64,000 bases of DNA from an uncultured Prevotellaceae bacterium. Lineage in GTDB: Bacteria; Bacteroidota; Bacteroidia; Bacteroidales; Muribaculaceae. The position numbers and the translations under genes are program-made. Where the stretch lies: assembly GCA_937916085.1 (NCBI GenBank), contig CALGGO010000070.1, positions 14,480 to 78,479 on the forward strand. Reading direction: 5' to 3'. Below, one piece after another: positions 55,491-64,000 of the stretch. Each line of letters opens with the position of its first letter. The stretch's first letter is position 1. Below the pieces are notes generated by a model. It was not told the DNA's origin. It ran no database searches and saw only the letters and a program-made list of their open reading frames with translations.

Positions 55491-55765
55491 ATGTTTTTTT
55501 CTCAATTGCAATTATAAAAATTAGAATGAAGAGAAAAAGAGGGAGTGGAGAGTGTCGCAAAACTCGCGCAATATAAAAGACTACAGATTAATCTGATTTT
55601 TCTGATTTTTTATTCGACTGATGTTCAAGATGACCAAATACTGCGCTACAGCGGTTTTTGCTGTGCGTGCCGTGCAAACACAAACATATTGATGGCGGTG
55701 CGCGACGAAGATGCAAAAAACATAAAAATATGCAACAAAAATATCATCAATTTAGAAAAATGATA

Positions 55766-55773
55766 TACCTTTG
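55766..55773 (+). promoter_or_regulatory. -7 element of the deiminase gene
   Basis: TAccTTTG, 38 nt before the ATG at 55811. Confidence 0.6.
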
Positions 55774-55810
55774 CACAAATTATCTAATTACATAATTCTT
55801 TCATGCCATT

Positions 55811-57262
55811 ATGAAAAGGACTAATACATTTTTAGCTTCGCTTGTGTTTGCTTCTATGATATCGACAATGGGTTACATGAACGCCCAAACACAGACAAAG
55901 GAAGCGCCCGACTGGAGAAAACTTCATTACCTGTCCGAAGAAGAGATGAAGACCCCTGTGAGGGCCACCAACTTCACGGAAACAACACCATCACCCGAAG
56001 CACCCCGCTTCGTGGCAGAATTTGAGCCCATGCAGGGCGTAATGATTCGCTATCCGCTGGGCATTCCAGTTAGCTTGGTTAAATCGTTGGCCGAGAACTG
56101 CCAGGTGTACTGCATCGTGACGTCGGGCTATCAGTCATCGGCACGGTCGAGTTTCAGTAGTGCTGGGGTAAACCTGAATCGAGTCACTTTTGTGAATGCG
56201 AGTTCAGACTCCTACTGGGTGCGCGACTACGCCCCCTGGTATATCTTTGCTGGCAAGAATCCAGCAATCGTAGATAACGTGTATAATCGTCCGCGGCCGA
56301 ATGACGACGCGATGTCCTCGGTTTTTGCTAATTTCTGGGGCATCCCCATGTACGGCATGAACCTGACACACACTGGAGGCAACATGATGGAGGACGGACG
56401 CGGACACGCTGTTAGCGACGAATTGATCACTTCAGAGAACAACTATAACGAAGTCGATGTGCGCCAGAAAATGCTTGACTACCTCGGCATCGACAACTAC
56501 CACATCACCATCGACCCGCAGGGAGAATACATTGCTCATGTCGATTGCTGGGGAAAACTATTGGCTCCAGATAAAATCTTGATTGCGAAACTGCCGACGA
56601 GCAACAGCCATTATCAGGACTATGAGACTGTGGCCAACTATTTCGCCACAACCAACTGCTGCTGGGGCTATCCCTACAAGGTGTACCGTGTTGAAGAGCC
56701 AGGCGGCAGCACCGTAGCTCCCTATACTAACAGCCTTATCCTCAACAAGCACGTCTATGTGCCTATGGGCAGCAACAGCACTTACAATGAACGCGCGCTC
56801 CAAGTGTATAGGGATGCTATGCCTGGCTACGAGGTGGAGGGTGTTTCTAACACAAGCAACTCCACTGGGTGGCAGAATACCGATGCCCTTCACTGTCGCA
56901 CGCGTGGAGTGATGGACTTCAACATGCTGTATGTTGACCACAGGAATGTGCTCTCAGGCACGCAGGAGTGCGGTGAATCCATCGCCATCAAGAGCAAGTT
57001 TATCGCCTATAGCGGTAAGCCACTGAAAGAGGACTCGCTATTGGTTTACTACAGAATAAACAACGGTGACTACCAGACTGCGCTCATGACACCTACTGGC
57101 GAACCCGATGAATATGTGGGCTACATTACGGGCTATAGCCAGGGTTCAGAGATTGACTACTATGTCTATGGTGCCGACGAATCAGGACACAGCTATCAGC
57201 AACCAGTGTTCGGCGAACTGGAGCCCCATCACTTCACTGTCGGTGTAGTGAACAACAACTGA
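55811..57262 (+). CDS. Secreted peptidylarginine/agmatine deiminase family protein
   Basis: 483 residues with signal peptide MKRTNTFLASLVFASMISTM. The deiminase fold (PAD_porph family) spans about 70-385 with all four catalytic positions in place: Asp139 in YWVRDYAPW, His243 and Asp245 in AHVDCWGK, and Cys362 in ALHCRTRGV. After it comes an Ig-like beta domain (about 390-480; LVYYRINNGDYQTAL), as in Porphyromonas peptidylarginine deiminase. No sorting domain is visible at the C-terminus. It should hydrolyse a guanidino group to citrulline or carbamoylputrescine; whether it acts on protein arginine or agmatine is not decided by sequence alone. Export favours a peptide substrate. Confidence 0.87.
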   Translation: MKRTNTFLASLVFASMISTMGYMNAQTQTKEAPDWRKLHYLSEEEMKTPVRATNFTETTPSPEAPRFVAEFEPMQGVMIRYPLGIPVSLVKSLAENCQVYCIVTSGYQSSARSSFSSAGVNLNRVTFVNASSDSYWVRDYAPWYIFAGKNPAIVDNVYNRPRPNDDAMSSVFANFWGIPMYGMNLTHTGGNMMEDGRGHAVSDELITSENNYNEVDVRQKMLDYLGIDNYHITIDPQGEYIAHVDCWGKLLAPDKILIAKLPTSNSHYQDYETVANYFATTNCCWGYPYKVYRVEEPGGSTVAPYTNSLILNKHVYVPMGSNSTYNERALQVYRDAMPGYEVEGVSNTSNSTGWQNTDALHCRTRGVMDFNMLYVDHRNVLSGTQECGESIAIKSKFIAYSGKPLKEDSLLVYYRINNGDYQTALMTPTGEPDEYVGYITGYSQGSEIDYYVYGADESGHSYQQPVFGELEPHHFTVGVVNNN

Positions 57263-57345
57263 AAGTAGATATCACTGACTAACATCGAGGTGAACATTAT
57301 CCTCGGCAAGGACAGTGCCAACTACTTTTTACTAGCAAAAAAACA

Positions 57346-57410
57346 TGCTTTTATTTGTCTGGAAGTGGCATTTTAAACGCTGTTCTAGACAAATATAAGC
57401 ATTTTTTTCT
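57346..57410 (+). terminator. Terminator of the deiminase gene
   Basis: ATGCTTTTATTTGTCT (57346-57361) pairs with AGACAAATATAAGCAT (57388-57403), one mismatch, followed by seven T. Confidence 0.8.
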
Positions 57411-57491
57411 TTATTAAGAGAAACTAAACCCTGCTAAATCTCACTTTTTTTGCCACTTTTAGCAAAGATTCGGCAATAAACTTAATTCTCT

Positions 57492-57586
57492 ATTCTGCCG
57501 TAACGGCACTTTTTTCACCCTTTGCGGCAAGATTGTTGAAAGAAATTCTGCCGCAAACGCTCTTGTTTCACCCTTTGCGGCAAGAT
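57492..57586. repeat. Two 42-bp direct repeats, each a hairpin
   Basis: 57492-57533 and 57545-57586 share ATTCTGCCG...TTTCACCCTTTGCGGCAAGAT. In the second, TGCCGCAAA pairs with TTTGCGGCA exactly; in the first with one mismatch. They lie between convergent genes. Confidence 0.75.
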
Positions 57587-57592
57587 CAGTTC

Positions 57593-58363
57593 TCAATTCA
57601 GAAAAGCCATGTTGAAAAGATCAAGAAGACGTTGTGCATCCAAACCTCTTAACCCTGCCTTTTTGAAGAAATCAGGATTAGGCAGTTCGCCTATTCTTTG
57701 ATAGAAGTCACTCATGTCATTCTTCAATTTCTCGGAGAGTGTGAAATGCGAGTCCTGTGGCAGCATAGCAATCAGCCTAAAGATATCTTTCTTGTGCTTT
57801 TCAATGTCACGGCTGTCGACTTGCTCGCCTTTTGCTTTCCTGTCCAGCATCTCTGTGTACGCTTTCGCTTTCAGACAAATAAGTGCTTCAGGACTTGCAA
57901 CATGAATATCCTGAATGTTTCTGCTATGCTCTATTGTGATGAATGCATAGTAGTCATCATCCATCAGAATAGCAGATAGGCTGGAGATGTTTTCTCCAAT
58001 ACTTAAAGGCTCTATATGAGCATCTGATGGCAGATTTAGGATTCCGGTATTCCGCGCAAAAAGCTCAATCTGCTTAGGAAATGTCTCGTCCTCTGGATTT
58101 GTGAAACGATAGTATTCGTGTTTGAACTCGTTCTCGCCTTTGCTACGACTAGAATAATTGGCAGATTTGATAAAATCCCACAAACGCAATCTGAAATCAG
58201 GAGTTAGAGCTTCAATCACAAGTATAAGGTCAAGATCCTTCGTCGCACGAGGATTCATGTCAAGTTCATCTTCAAGCAGATTGCACGCGGCACCACCTAT
58301 GAGCACGTACTTGTCTTTATAATCCTTGAATTAATCCCTCCAGCGTTCAATTCCAGTTACCAT
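57593..58363 (-). pseudogene. AbiEii-like nucleotidyltransferase, early stop codon
   Basis: ATG 58363 opens MVTGIERWRD, then TAA (58333-58331, codon 11), then the frame goes on FKDYKDKYVLIGGAACNLLE for 246 more residues. GG-AAC followed by RATKDLDLIL is the nucleotidyltransferase motif (G[GS]...DxD) of AbiEii-type toxins. The ATG overlaps the upstream stop as ATGGTAA, the coupling expected of an AbiE operon. A GTG at 58306 could restart translation but would drop 19 residues. One base change would repair the gene, so inactivation seems recent, or the base is an error. Confidence 0.75.
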
Positions 58364-59319
58364 CTCATTTCTTCAATTAAAGTGCTACATTCAAGTTGTA
58401 TTCTTTCGTCTTCGCTATCTTTCATGCATAGATAGAGCGATAGTCTGTCTGCCCATCCATCATCGGATAGCAACCTCGGAGAGTATTTCCAAACCTCCAC
58501 CTTTATGTCACCAAATTGTTTGTTCATCAAGGCAGCATTTTCCTTGGCTGTCGTTTTATCAATTGCTATGATTGGAGTCGCAGGTTCTGCCAGCATGGTG
58601 TAGTGCCCCATTGCTGTCTCGCCAGCCATCAAACTTCCTGCTAGTTTTGTGTCGGTGAAGAGAATGCGTTCAATGGGTGTCGACATCAATGGCAGGGATT
58701 TGTGCCAAAGTTCTCTTTTACTCATTGCTATTTGAACATGTTTTTGCTTGCTGCCAACAAGGGCGATGATGTTATTGAACTTAAGCCATCGAAGAGCAAC
58801 ATTGATGGTTGGATATGCCAAACCGGTAAGCTCAGCTATCTCAGAAGTGGTAAGTCCATCAATTGTTCTCCTTTCGATATGATAGAGCACAAGCATTTGA
58901 GCTACTGGAGGCATCTTCTTTGGCATTACTTTGGTGTTGTTTTTCAGTTCTCTTAAAACAATCAACATGCTTGGAATGAAAATGAGTTTCCCAGGTACAA
59001 TGAAGTTTACCTTTGCATAGGTAAGCCGGGATATATTATAGGATGCCACTGACTCCAATGCAAAGACTACTGGATGGTGGAATGTTTCCATCATCTTTGC
59101 CTGATGTTTTGCTAGCTGCATTGGAGTGACGCTCTTTTGTTCTGTCGGTCTGGCAATTGTAACCATAGTGCCTATAAACTCCACATCGCAAAAAGTATAA
59201 AAGGACCCGATTGCTAATGGAAGCTTATCACAATCTCTTTTTGTGTGAGTGAGTTCCCTTATTTCACAGCCTGTCAGTTCAGCCAGATAATCTGTCACAA
59301 GTTTAATGTTATATTTCAT
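58357..59319 (-). CDS. AbiEi-like winged-helix antitoxin/regulator
   Basis: 320 residues. Residues about 150-190 (RTIDGLTTSEIAELTGLAYP, TINVALRWLKFNNII) form a helix-turn-helix; the C-terminal half (PIERILFTDTKLAGSLMAGE) fits the AbiEi/type IV antitoxin layout. It overlaps the toxin-like gene by seven bases. In AbiE systems the first gene represses the operon and neutralises the nucleotidyltransferase. Here the antitoxin frame is intact while its partner is broken. Confidence 0.75.
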   Translation of the reverse strand: MKYNIKLVTDYLAELTGCEIRELTHTKRDCDKLPLAIGSFYTFCDVEFIGTMVTIARPTEQKSVTPMQLAKHQAKMMETFHHPVVFALESVASYNISRLTYAKVNFIVPGKLIFIPSMLIVLRELKNNTKVMPKKMPPVAQMLVLYHIERRTIDGLTTSEIAELTGLAYPTINVALRWLKFNNIIALVGSKQKHVQIAMSKRELWHKSLPLMSTPIERILFTDTKLAGSLMAGETAMGHYTMLAEPATPIIAIDKTTAKENAALMNKQFGDIKVEVWKYSPRLLSDDGWADRLSLYLCMKDSEDERIQLECSTLIEEMRW

Positions 59320-59628
59320 TTTGCAAATTATTTCATATTTGAAATTTTGTGCAAAATTATATATAATACATTAATTTTCAAAATCTTTTTCGAAAAAAAG
59401 TGCTAAACTTGACCTTCATTATCGAATTATTCTCATTTTGCAAAGACTCTTCTACTATAATAAATTATTATTCGTAAACATTGGAAATTCTATCGTATAA
59501 GTATTATTTATTAATTTGGTTGGCGAAATTTCTATCCAGAACATTCGGAGGCTTATAATCTATATTTCTCAAAGATTCGCTTGCCATGAACAATGCACAA
59601 TAAACCCCGCAATTTAACCAAATCTTGC
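59320..59628. other. AT-rich intergenic region
   Basis: About 310 bp, AT-rich, with no open frame of note. The part next to 59319 would hold the AbiE-like promoter, but I see no clean TAnnTTTG in the expected place (a CAAA-rich stretch at 59325-59360 is the best place to look). Confidence 0.5.
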
Positions 59629-60435
59629 TTAAAGTCTCTCGATGTCTTCAAGAAACTCGGAAAAAGCGAATCCGATCCTTAAATTCTTGAAATGCTCGAC
59701 ACGCTCTCTGTTTCGCTCGATACGGACTTTGTGTTTCTCAATCTCTCGCTCACAAGCCTCTATGGTTCTTTCGAGACGGTCAATCTCGCTCTCGCGCATC
59801 TGTATGTCAGTGTAACACTGGGTAAGATTCTCATACGTAGTTCTCGCATAGTCGGGATTGAGGGCTTTCTTGACAAGCAACTTCCGATGGAAGATGTCAT
59901 AGTAACTGTCGTAGTCATGTGTAATCTGACATTCTCTGGTGGCTCTCTCACCAGCTTCGGCGGCAGCCCTGCGGCTGTGAAGGTCGTAATTCTTGAGAAT
60001 ATGGTAATCGTCTCTGAACATCAACCCCTCTCCGTAAATAATCCAGTCTAAATTGAAAATCTCGCCGTAGGAGGTGTTGAAGGCACGGAGAAATTCCTCA
60101 GTAAAGAATTTTCGGTCGCCGTTCATGATGTGGCGAAACCGCCAGCTGCTGATGTCTAATCGATGCATGAGGAAATAGTAACCTTTGAAATGGTACTCTC
60201 TGGCGACATAATCGCAAGCAACCTTAAACCTTTCCATAACATCGCAGAGGAGGTTCTCGGTGAGGACCTTCTCGTAAAAATAAGCAACGCGTTCCTCGGG
60301 ATATTCGTTGTTCCTGATGGCGGCAATATCAACGTTGCTGATCTCTAATCGCCTGGTTAAAGTTATCTGAGCAAGGTTCTTCTTCTCTGACAGTAACTCT
60401 AACTCGAAAAAGAATAATTCATTTAAAGGTTCCAT
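59629..60435 (-). CDS. Unknown protein, possible HTH with C-terminal coiled coil
   Basis: 268 residues. The centre (DISSWRFRHIMNGDRKFFTE, then FNTSYGEIFNLDWIIYGEGL) resembles the region of phage-type XRE repressors that ends in the WLxxGEG motif. From about 205 to 250 runs a strongly charged coiled coil (ESEIDRLERTIEACEREIEK). Cytoplasmic and probably dimeric. No further family is recognised. It is next to the AbiE-like pair and a small membrane protein. Confidence 0.65.
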   Translation of the reverse strand: MEPLNELFFFELELLSEKKNLAQITLTRRLEISNVDIAAIRNNEYPEERVAYFYEKVLTENLLCDVMERFKVACDYVAREYHFKGYYFLMHRLDISSWRFRHIMNGDRKFFTEEFLRAFNTSYGEIFNLDWIIYGEGLMFRDDYHILKNYDLHSRRAAAEAGERATRECQITHDYDSYYDIFHRKLLVKKALNPDYARTTYENLTQCYTDIQMRESEIDRLERTIEACEREIEKHKVRIERNRERVEHFKNLRIGFAFSEFLEDIERL

Positions 60436-60468
60436 AAAACATTTCTTTAAAGTTATTGTTTTGAATTA

Positions 60469-60855
60469 TCATAAAACAGTTTTTATAATGTGCTCGATGC
60501 GTTTTTTCTGTATAATCACCATCAAAAGCGAGACGAAACTGAAGATGAACGAGAATAACAAGATGAAATACACTATATACCACACAACAGGTGTGGGGGT
60601 ATTTTTTCTGTAACCAAACTTCTCCAGCTCTTTCTGCTTCTGCATCATCTGGATGAATAGTATAACACTGGCAATGCAGATGCCAACTGCCATAAGCAAT
60701 ATTGAGTTGAAAAGGAAGTCAAATTGCTCGTTTACTGCCGTATCCAATAATAACGCCATTGATAAGATGATGCTGAATTTTTTGGAAAGATGGTTTACAT
60801 CGGCAAAGTTAATGATTTCTCGCCGTTTATGCAAATGGTAGCGGCGATTACTCAC
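60469..60855 (-). CDS. Small membrane protein, unknown
   Basis: 128 residues from a GTG at 60855; an ATG at 60759 would give a shorter form. Two or three helices (FLFNSILLMAVGICIASVIL; VVWYIVYFILLFSFIFSFVS) flank a short charged loop. The gene starts upstream of, and ends 33 bp before, the HTH/coiled-coil gene, so the two are likely cotranscribed. Confidence 0.6.
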   Translation of the reverse strand: MSNRRYHLHKRREIINFADVNHLSKKFSIILSMALLLDTAVNEQFDFLFNSILLMAVGICIASVILFIQMMQKQKELEKFGYRKNTPTPVVWYIVYFILLFSFIFSFVSLLMVIIQKKRIEHIIKTVL

Positions 60856-60975
60856 GCATAAAGGGACATTTAATTACAGAAATGGTTGGTCTCCAAAATG
60901 GGGAAAAATGTCACCAAAAACAAAGAGAGACGACCAATGATATTTGATTATCAATTAGTTATCTCTCTTCTTTCG

Positions 60976-61057
60976 TGCGCCTGATAGGACTCGAACCTAC
61001 ACAACTTGCGTTACTAGATCCTAAGTCTAGCGCGTCTACCAATTTCGCCACAGGCGC
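60976..61057 (-). tRNA. tRNA-Leu(UAG)
   Basis: Acceptor GCGCCTG pairs with CAGGCGC; D-arm GGCGAAATTGGTAGACGC; anticodon stem CTAGA/TCTAG with loop CTTAGGA, anticodon TAG; T-arm GGTTCGAGTCC. 82 nt with the discriminator A; no CCA encoded. Promoter -7 TAacTTTG at 61120-61113 (minus). Confidence 0.95.
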
Positions 61058-61112
61058 TTGTGGTTGCGACATGACATTGCGTTAATCATCATGTGCCTCA
61101 AAATTGCGGGTG

Positions 61113-61120
61113 CAAAGTTA
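61113..61120 (-). promoter_or_regulatory. -7 element of tRNA-Leu
   Basis: TAacTTTG on the minus strand, about 56 nt before the tRNA 5' end. Confidence 0.55.
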
Positions 61121-61204
61121 GTTATTTTTTTTGAAGTTCAAAACAAAAAAATGCAATCATGGTGAAATTTTGCCGAAAAGTGGTTTAATTTCGTCAATTA
61201 TGAC

Positions 61205-61212
61205 TATTTTTG
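61205..61212 (+). promoter_or_regulatory. -7 element of the M13 peptidase gene
   Basis: TAttTTTG with a weak TTTA about 18 bp upstream; gives a 150-nt leader before ATG 61375. Confidence 0.45.
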
Positions 61213-61374
61213 CAAAATGTTAGATGGCGATATACCGTTTCGGCGGTGTTTTTTGTCGAAATGGATTTTTTCTGAAAAAATTCATGAAATTCTGAAACTT
61301 TTTCGCCACTTGTTGCGTCTAATGTATAAATGGACTTTTGAAACAATTAATTATAAACGCAAAATCAACAATTT

Positions 61375-63402
61375 ATGACAAGACTAAAGAAAATCTTGGT
61401 TCTGGCTGCGGCTTTGCTGCCATTGATGAGCGTGAGCGCCCAGAACGAGAAGCACGGTCTGAACCGTGCCGACATGGATTTGACAGTTAATCCAGGTGAC
61501 GACTTTTATCAGTATGCCGGTGGTGGCTGGATGAAGGCCAACCCGCTGAAGCCGGAGTACTCAAGCTTTGGCGTGTTTAACGAGCTTGCCGAGAAGAACC
61601 GCGACCAGCTCAAGGAGCTCTTTGACAATCTCGCCAACGAGAAGCATGTAAAAGGCAGCAACGGCCAAAAGGTTACCGACCTTTATGCGTTGGCTATGGA
61701 CAGCGTGCGCCGCAATGCCGAGGGCACTCAACCTATCCAACAGGACCTTGCCGACCTCGCAAGCTTCAACCGCGCCACATTGACCGAGTTCATCGCTTAT
61801 CAGCACATGTTCTTGGGCAACCCATTCTTCGGGATTGGCGTGGAGGCCGACCTCGCTAATAGCGCTGTAAACACCATGTACTTGAGCGCCGGTTCGATGA
61901 GTCTTCCCGACCGCGACTACTACCTCAAGACCGATGCCGACAGCAAGAAAATCCAGCAGCAATATCGTGACTATCTCACTAAGATGTTCATGCTTGCCGG
62001 ATACAAGAAGAAAGACGCTCAGCGTGCCACTAAGACTATCTACGACATTGAGTATAAGTTTGCCGAGGCCAGCATGACCCGCGCCGAGCAACGCGACATC
62101 TCCAAGCTCTACAACCCACGCACCATCGACCAGCTGCAGGCCGACTATCCCGCAATCAACTGGGCACGCTATTTCGAGCTGATGGGTGTGAAGAACATTG
62201 GCACCGTGATTCTTGAGCAGCCTAAGGTGATGGCTGTTGCCAACAACCTGATGACCACCCTCAAAGACCAGGAAATCAAGGACTATGTGGCTGGCATGAT
62301 TATAGCTGGCGCGGCAGGCTCACTGAGCGATGAGGTGGGCGAGACCAGTTTTGACTTCTACGGTCGCACCCTGAGCGGACAGAAAGAGCGCCAGGCTCGC
62401 TGGAAACGCTGCATGAGCGTTCCTAATGGCGTGATGGGCGAGGCTGTGGGTCAGCTCTACGTGGAGAAATACTTCGCTGGCGACAGCAAGGACAAGATGG
62501 TGAAGCTCATTGGCGACCTGCGCAAAGCTCTTGCAGAGCGCATCGCTGGTCTCGACTGGATGAGCGACCAGACCAAGGTTAACGCTCTTGTTAAACTCAA
62601 CTCGTTTACTGTGAAGGTGGGCTACCCCGACAAGTGGAAAGACTACAGCAAGCTCGAAGTTGACCCCAGCAAGACCCTCTACGACAACATGAAGGCCGCC
62701 TCGCTGTGGAGCACTAAGCGCAATCTTGAGAAGTATGGCAAGCCTGTTGACCGCGAGGAGTGGGGCATGACACCTCAGACCGTGAACGCCTACTATAATC
62801 CTCTGAACAACGAGATTGTGTTCCCAGCAGCTATCCTGCAAGCTCCATTCTTTGATCCTAAGGCCGACGATGCCACCAACTATGGCGCTATTGGCGTAGT
62901 GATTGGCCACGAGATGACTCACGGTTTTGACGACCAGGGCCGAACCTTCGACTATCAGGGCAACATGACCGACTGGTGGACCGAAGAGGATGCTGAGAAA
63001 TTTAATGCCGCTGCCGAGAAGCTCGCTGAGCAGTTCGACGCTATCGATCTGGGTAATGGCGAGCACGCTAATGGCCACCTCACCCTTGGCGAGAACATCG
63101 CCGACCAGGGTGGACTTCGCATCGCCTACGACGCTTTCAAGAAGACTCCCCAAGCTCAAGCTGGTGAGAAGATTGACGGCTTCACCCCCGAGCAGCGTTT
63201 CTACCTGAGCTATGGCCGCATCTGGGCCGAGAACATCACTCCTGAGGCTGCCTATATGCAGACCAAGAGCGACCCCCACTCGCTTGGCGAGTATCGTGTG
63301 AACGCTACCCTGCGCAACATCGACACCTTCTTCAAGGCTTTCGACATCAAGCCCGGTGCCAAGATGTGGATGGATGAGAAAGACCGCACCATCATTTGGT
63401 AG
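61375..63402 (+). CDS. pepO: M13 family (neprilysin/PepO) zinc metallopeptidase
   Basis: 675 residues, the usual length. Signal peptide MTRLKKILVLAAALLPLMSV. The N-terminal helical domain begins NPGDDFYQYAGGGWMKANPL. Catalytic landmarks: NAYYNPLNNEIVFPAAILQ, HEMTH with zinc ligands His512 and His516 and catalytic Glu513, and third ligand Glu573 in ENIADQGGL. The C-terminus ends in a Trp like other M13 enzymes (TIIW). It should cleave small peptides in the periplasm or outside the cell. Confidence 0.95.
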   Translation: MTRLKKILVLAAALLPLMSVSAQNEKHGLNRADMDLTVNPGDDFYQYAGGGWMKANPLKPEYSSFGVFNELAEKNRDQLKELFDNLANEKHVKGSNGQKVTDLYALAMDSVRRNAEGTQPIQQDLADLASFNRATLTEFIAYQHMFLGNPFFGIGVEADLANSAVNTMYLSAGSMSLPDRDYYLKTDADSKKIQQQYRDYLTKMFMLAGYKKKDAQRATKTIYDIEYKFAEASMTRAEQRDISKLYNPRTIDQLQADYPAINWARYFELMGVKNIGTVILEQPKVMAVANNLMTTLKDQEIKDYVAGMIIAGAAGSLSDEVGETSFDFYGRTLSGQKERQARWKRCMSVPNGVMGEAVGQLYVEKYFAGDSKDKMVKLIGDLRKALAERIAGLDWMSDQTKVNALVKLNSFTVKVGYPDKWKDYSKLEVDPSKTLYDNMKAASLWSTKRNLEKYGKPVDREEWGMTPQTVNAYYNPLNNEIVFPAAILQAPFFDPKADDATNYGAIGVVIGHEMTHGFDDQGRTFDYQGNMTDWWTEEDAEKFNAAAEKLAEQFDAIDLGNGEHANGHLTLGENIADQGGLRIAYDAFKKTPQAQAGEKIDGFTPEQRFYLSYGRIWAENITPEAAYMQTKSDPHSLGEYRVNATLRNIDTFFKAFDIKPGAKMWMDEKDRTIIW

Positions 63403-63403
63403 T

Positions 63404-63537
63404 TAAGAGTTCACAGTTAAGAGTTCACAGTTAAGAGTTCACAGTTGTGAGTTCTGGCTAAGGTCAATGAGTGTGAACTCTTTAGCGATAAACTATATCA
63501 TTATCGCCACTGCTCTTGGGAGCGGTGGCGATGTTTT
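63404..63537 (+). terminator. Word repeat then strong terminator
   Basis: Three copies of ttaagagttcacag (63404-63445) precede the hairpin ATCGCCACTGCTC (63503-63515) / GAGCGGTGGCGAT (63520-63532) with loop ttgg and a T-run. Confidence 0.85.
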
Positions 63538-63540
63538 TAG

Positions 63541-64000
63541 TAAGCCGTCTCTTTGACGAGCTCCGCTCGCAACTTTTTGAATAAATCACTGAGTCCACTT
63601 TAAAAAAACAGCACACGAATTAAACGAATTATAACGAATTCTGTTTCATTTATATTCAAATAGTTGGATTTGTCTTCTTTTTTTGATTATTCCCCAAACG
63701 GCGACTTTTTAAAGTGGCATTTCTGCGGCTTTTATTAAAACAACTGAATTTTCTGAATGTTCTGATTATCTCAATATCTTGATTTGCGGATTTTTGGAAA
63801 TCCCCAAATTTCAGATTAATCAGAAAAATGCGATTAAGCGAGATGTAGGGACAAGGCGTGCCTTGTCCGTGCTTAAAGCCTTGCGAGCGTGTGCATTTTA
63901 TCTAATAATCAGTTGTTTTATTTTTTTAGGTGTGCTCAATGTATTTCTACTCTTGTCCAACATACACAGGACGAACACTCGCGCCGCATTGTCTGGCTAA
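63541..64000. other. Gene-free tail with repeats
   Basis: cacacgaattaaacgaatta (63611-63630) matches 25172-25200. GTAG plus GGACAAGGC/GCCTTGTCC (63845-63868) is a REP-like hairpin related to 24527-24549. A short open frame from 63779 to the window end runs through this repeat and is not credible. Otherwise AT-rich with no gene. Confidence 0.6.

Noticed and set aside
63779..64000. Open frame at the right edge
   Set aside because: It passes through a REP-like hairpin, has no promoter or homology, and is cut by the window end.

Overview
The window looks like a chromosomal segment of a host-associated (probably gut) Bacteroidales bacterium, most like Muribaculaceae or Prevotellaceae; the family placement is an inference. 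Supporting signs seen in the sequence are Bacteroidetes-type promoters (TTTG, about 19 bp, then TAnnTTTG) with no Shine-Dalgarno sites, a MurF-alanine racemase fusion, GSCFA and GldE-like proteins, a type IX-like C-terminal sorting domain, and secreted proteins with dockerin-like repeats. Codon use is similar throughout. No rRNA, integrase, transposase gene or true CRISPR array was found.

Layout. 1-7.1 kb: a truncated secreted dockerin-like protein, a CPA2 antiporter, a small membrane protein, and an ABC transporter operon with its own GntR regulator and a clear palindromic operator. 7.2-13.6 kb: an outer-membrane beta-barrel protein, a GSCFA protein and MurF-Alr. 13.6-21.3 kb is an accessory stretch. 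It holds an AAA ATPase bracketed by identical 35-bp hairpins, a BspA-like LRR/Big2/dockerin surface protein, an unknown protein behind a structured leader, a DUF4143 ATPase behind a 33-bp-phased repeat array, a lipoprotein, and a membrane protein whose 5' end runs into nested hairpin repeats. 21.3-25.2 kb: CYTH protein, DUF47 protein, glycyl-tRNA synthetase and an FKBP-type lipoprotein. 25.3-34.5 kb: a Cys/Lys-rich exported protein, an alpha-amylase, a 1618-residue leucine-rich-repeat surface protein and a DUF3108 protein. 34.6-39.3 kb: C69 dipeptidase, GldE-like CNNM protein and an alginate-export-like porin.

39.4-52.3 kb is the most distinctive block. It contains a membrane sensor fused to a PP2C phosphatase and an RsbW-like kinase, a broken preA, a STAS protein, a 2414-residue NRPS with C-A-T-C-A-T-reductase order, and a MATE exporter. 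A terminal reductase predicts a dipeptide aldehyde or its cyclised (dihydro)pyrazinone; MATE could export it, and the phosphatase/kinase/STAS set could be its partner-switch control. The NRPS lies between two 99-bp direct repeats. 52.4-64 kb: a second amylase, two genes broken at an inverted junction, a secreted peptidylarginine/agmatine deiminase-family enzyme with intact catalytic residues, an AbiE-like pair whose toxin gene has an early stop, two unknown genes, tRNA-Leu(UAG) and an M13 metallopeptidase.

Intergenic DNA is unusually rich in short repeated words (TCTAGA arrays, CATAATGCACAA arrays, GCTAGTTAGCCG arrays, AGCTAACAAG arrays, CCGATCCCCGAT arrays) and in REP-like hairpins, some with a GTAG foot. 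These are the main unexplained structure in the window.
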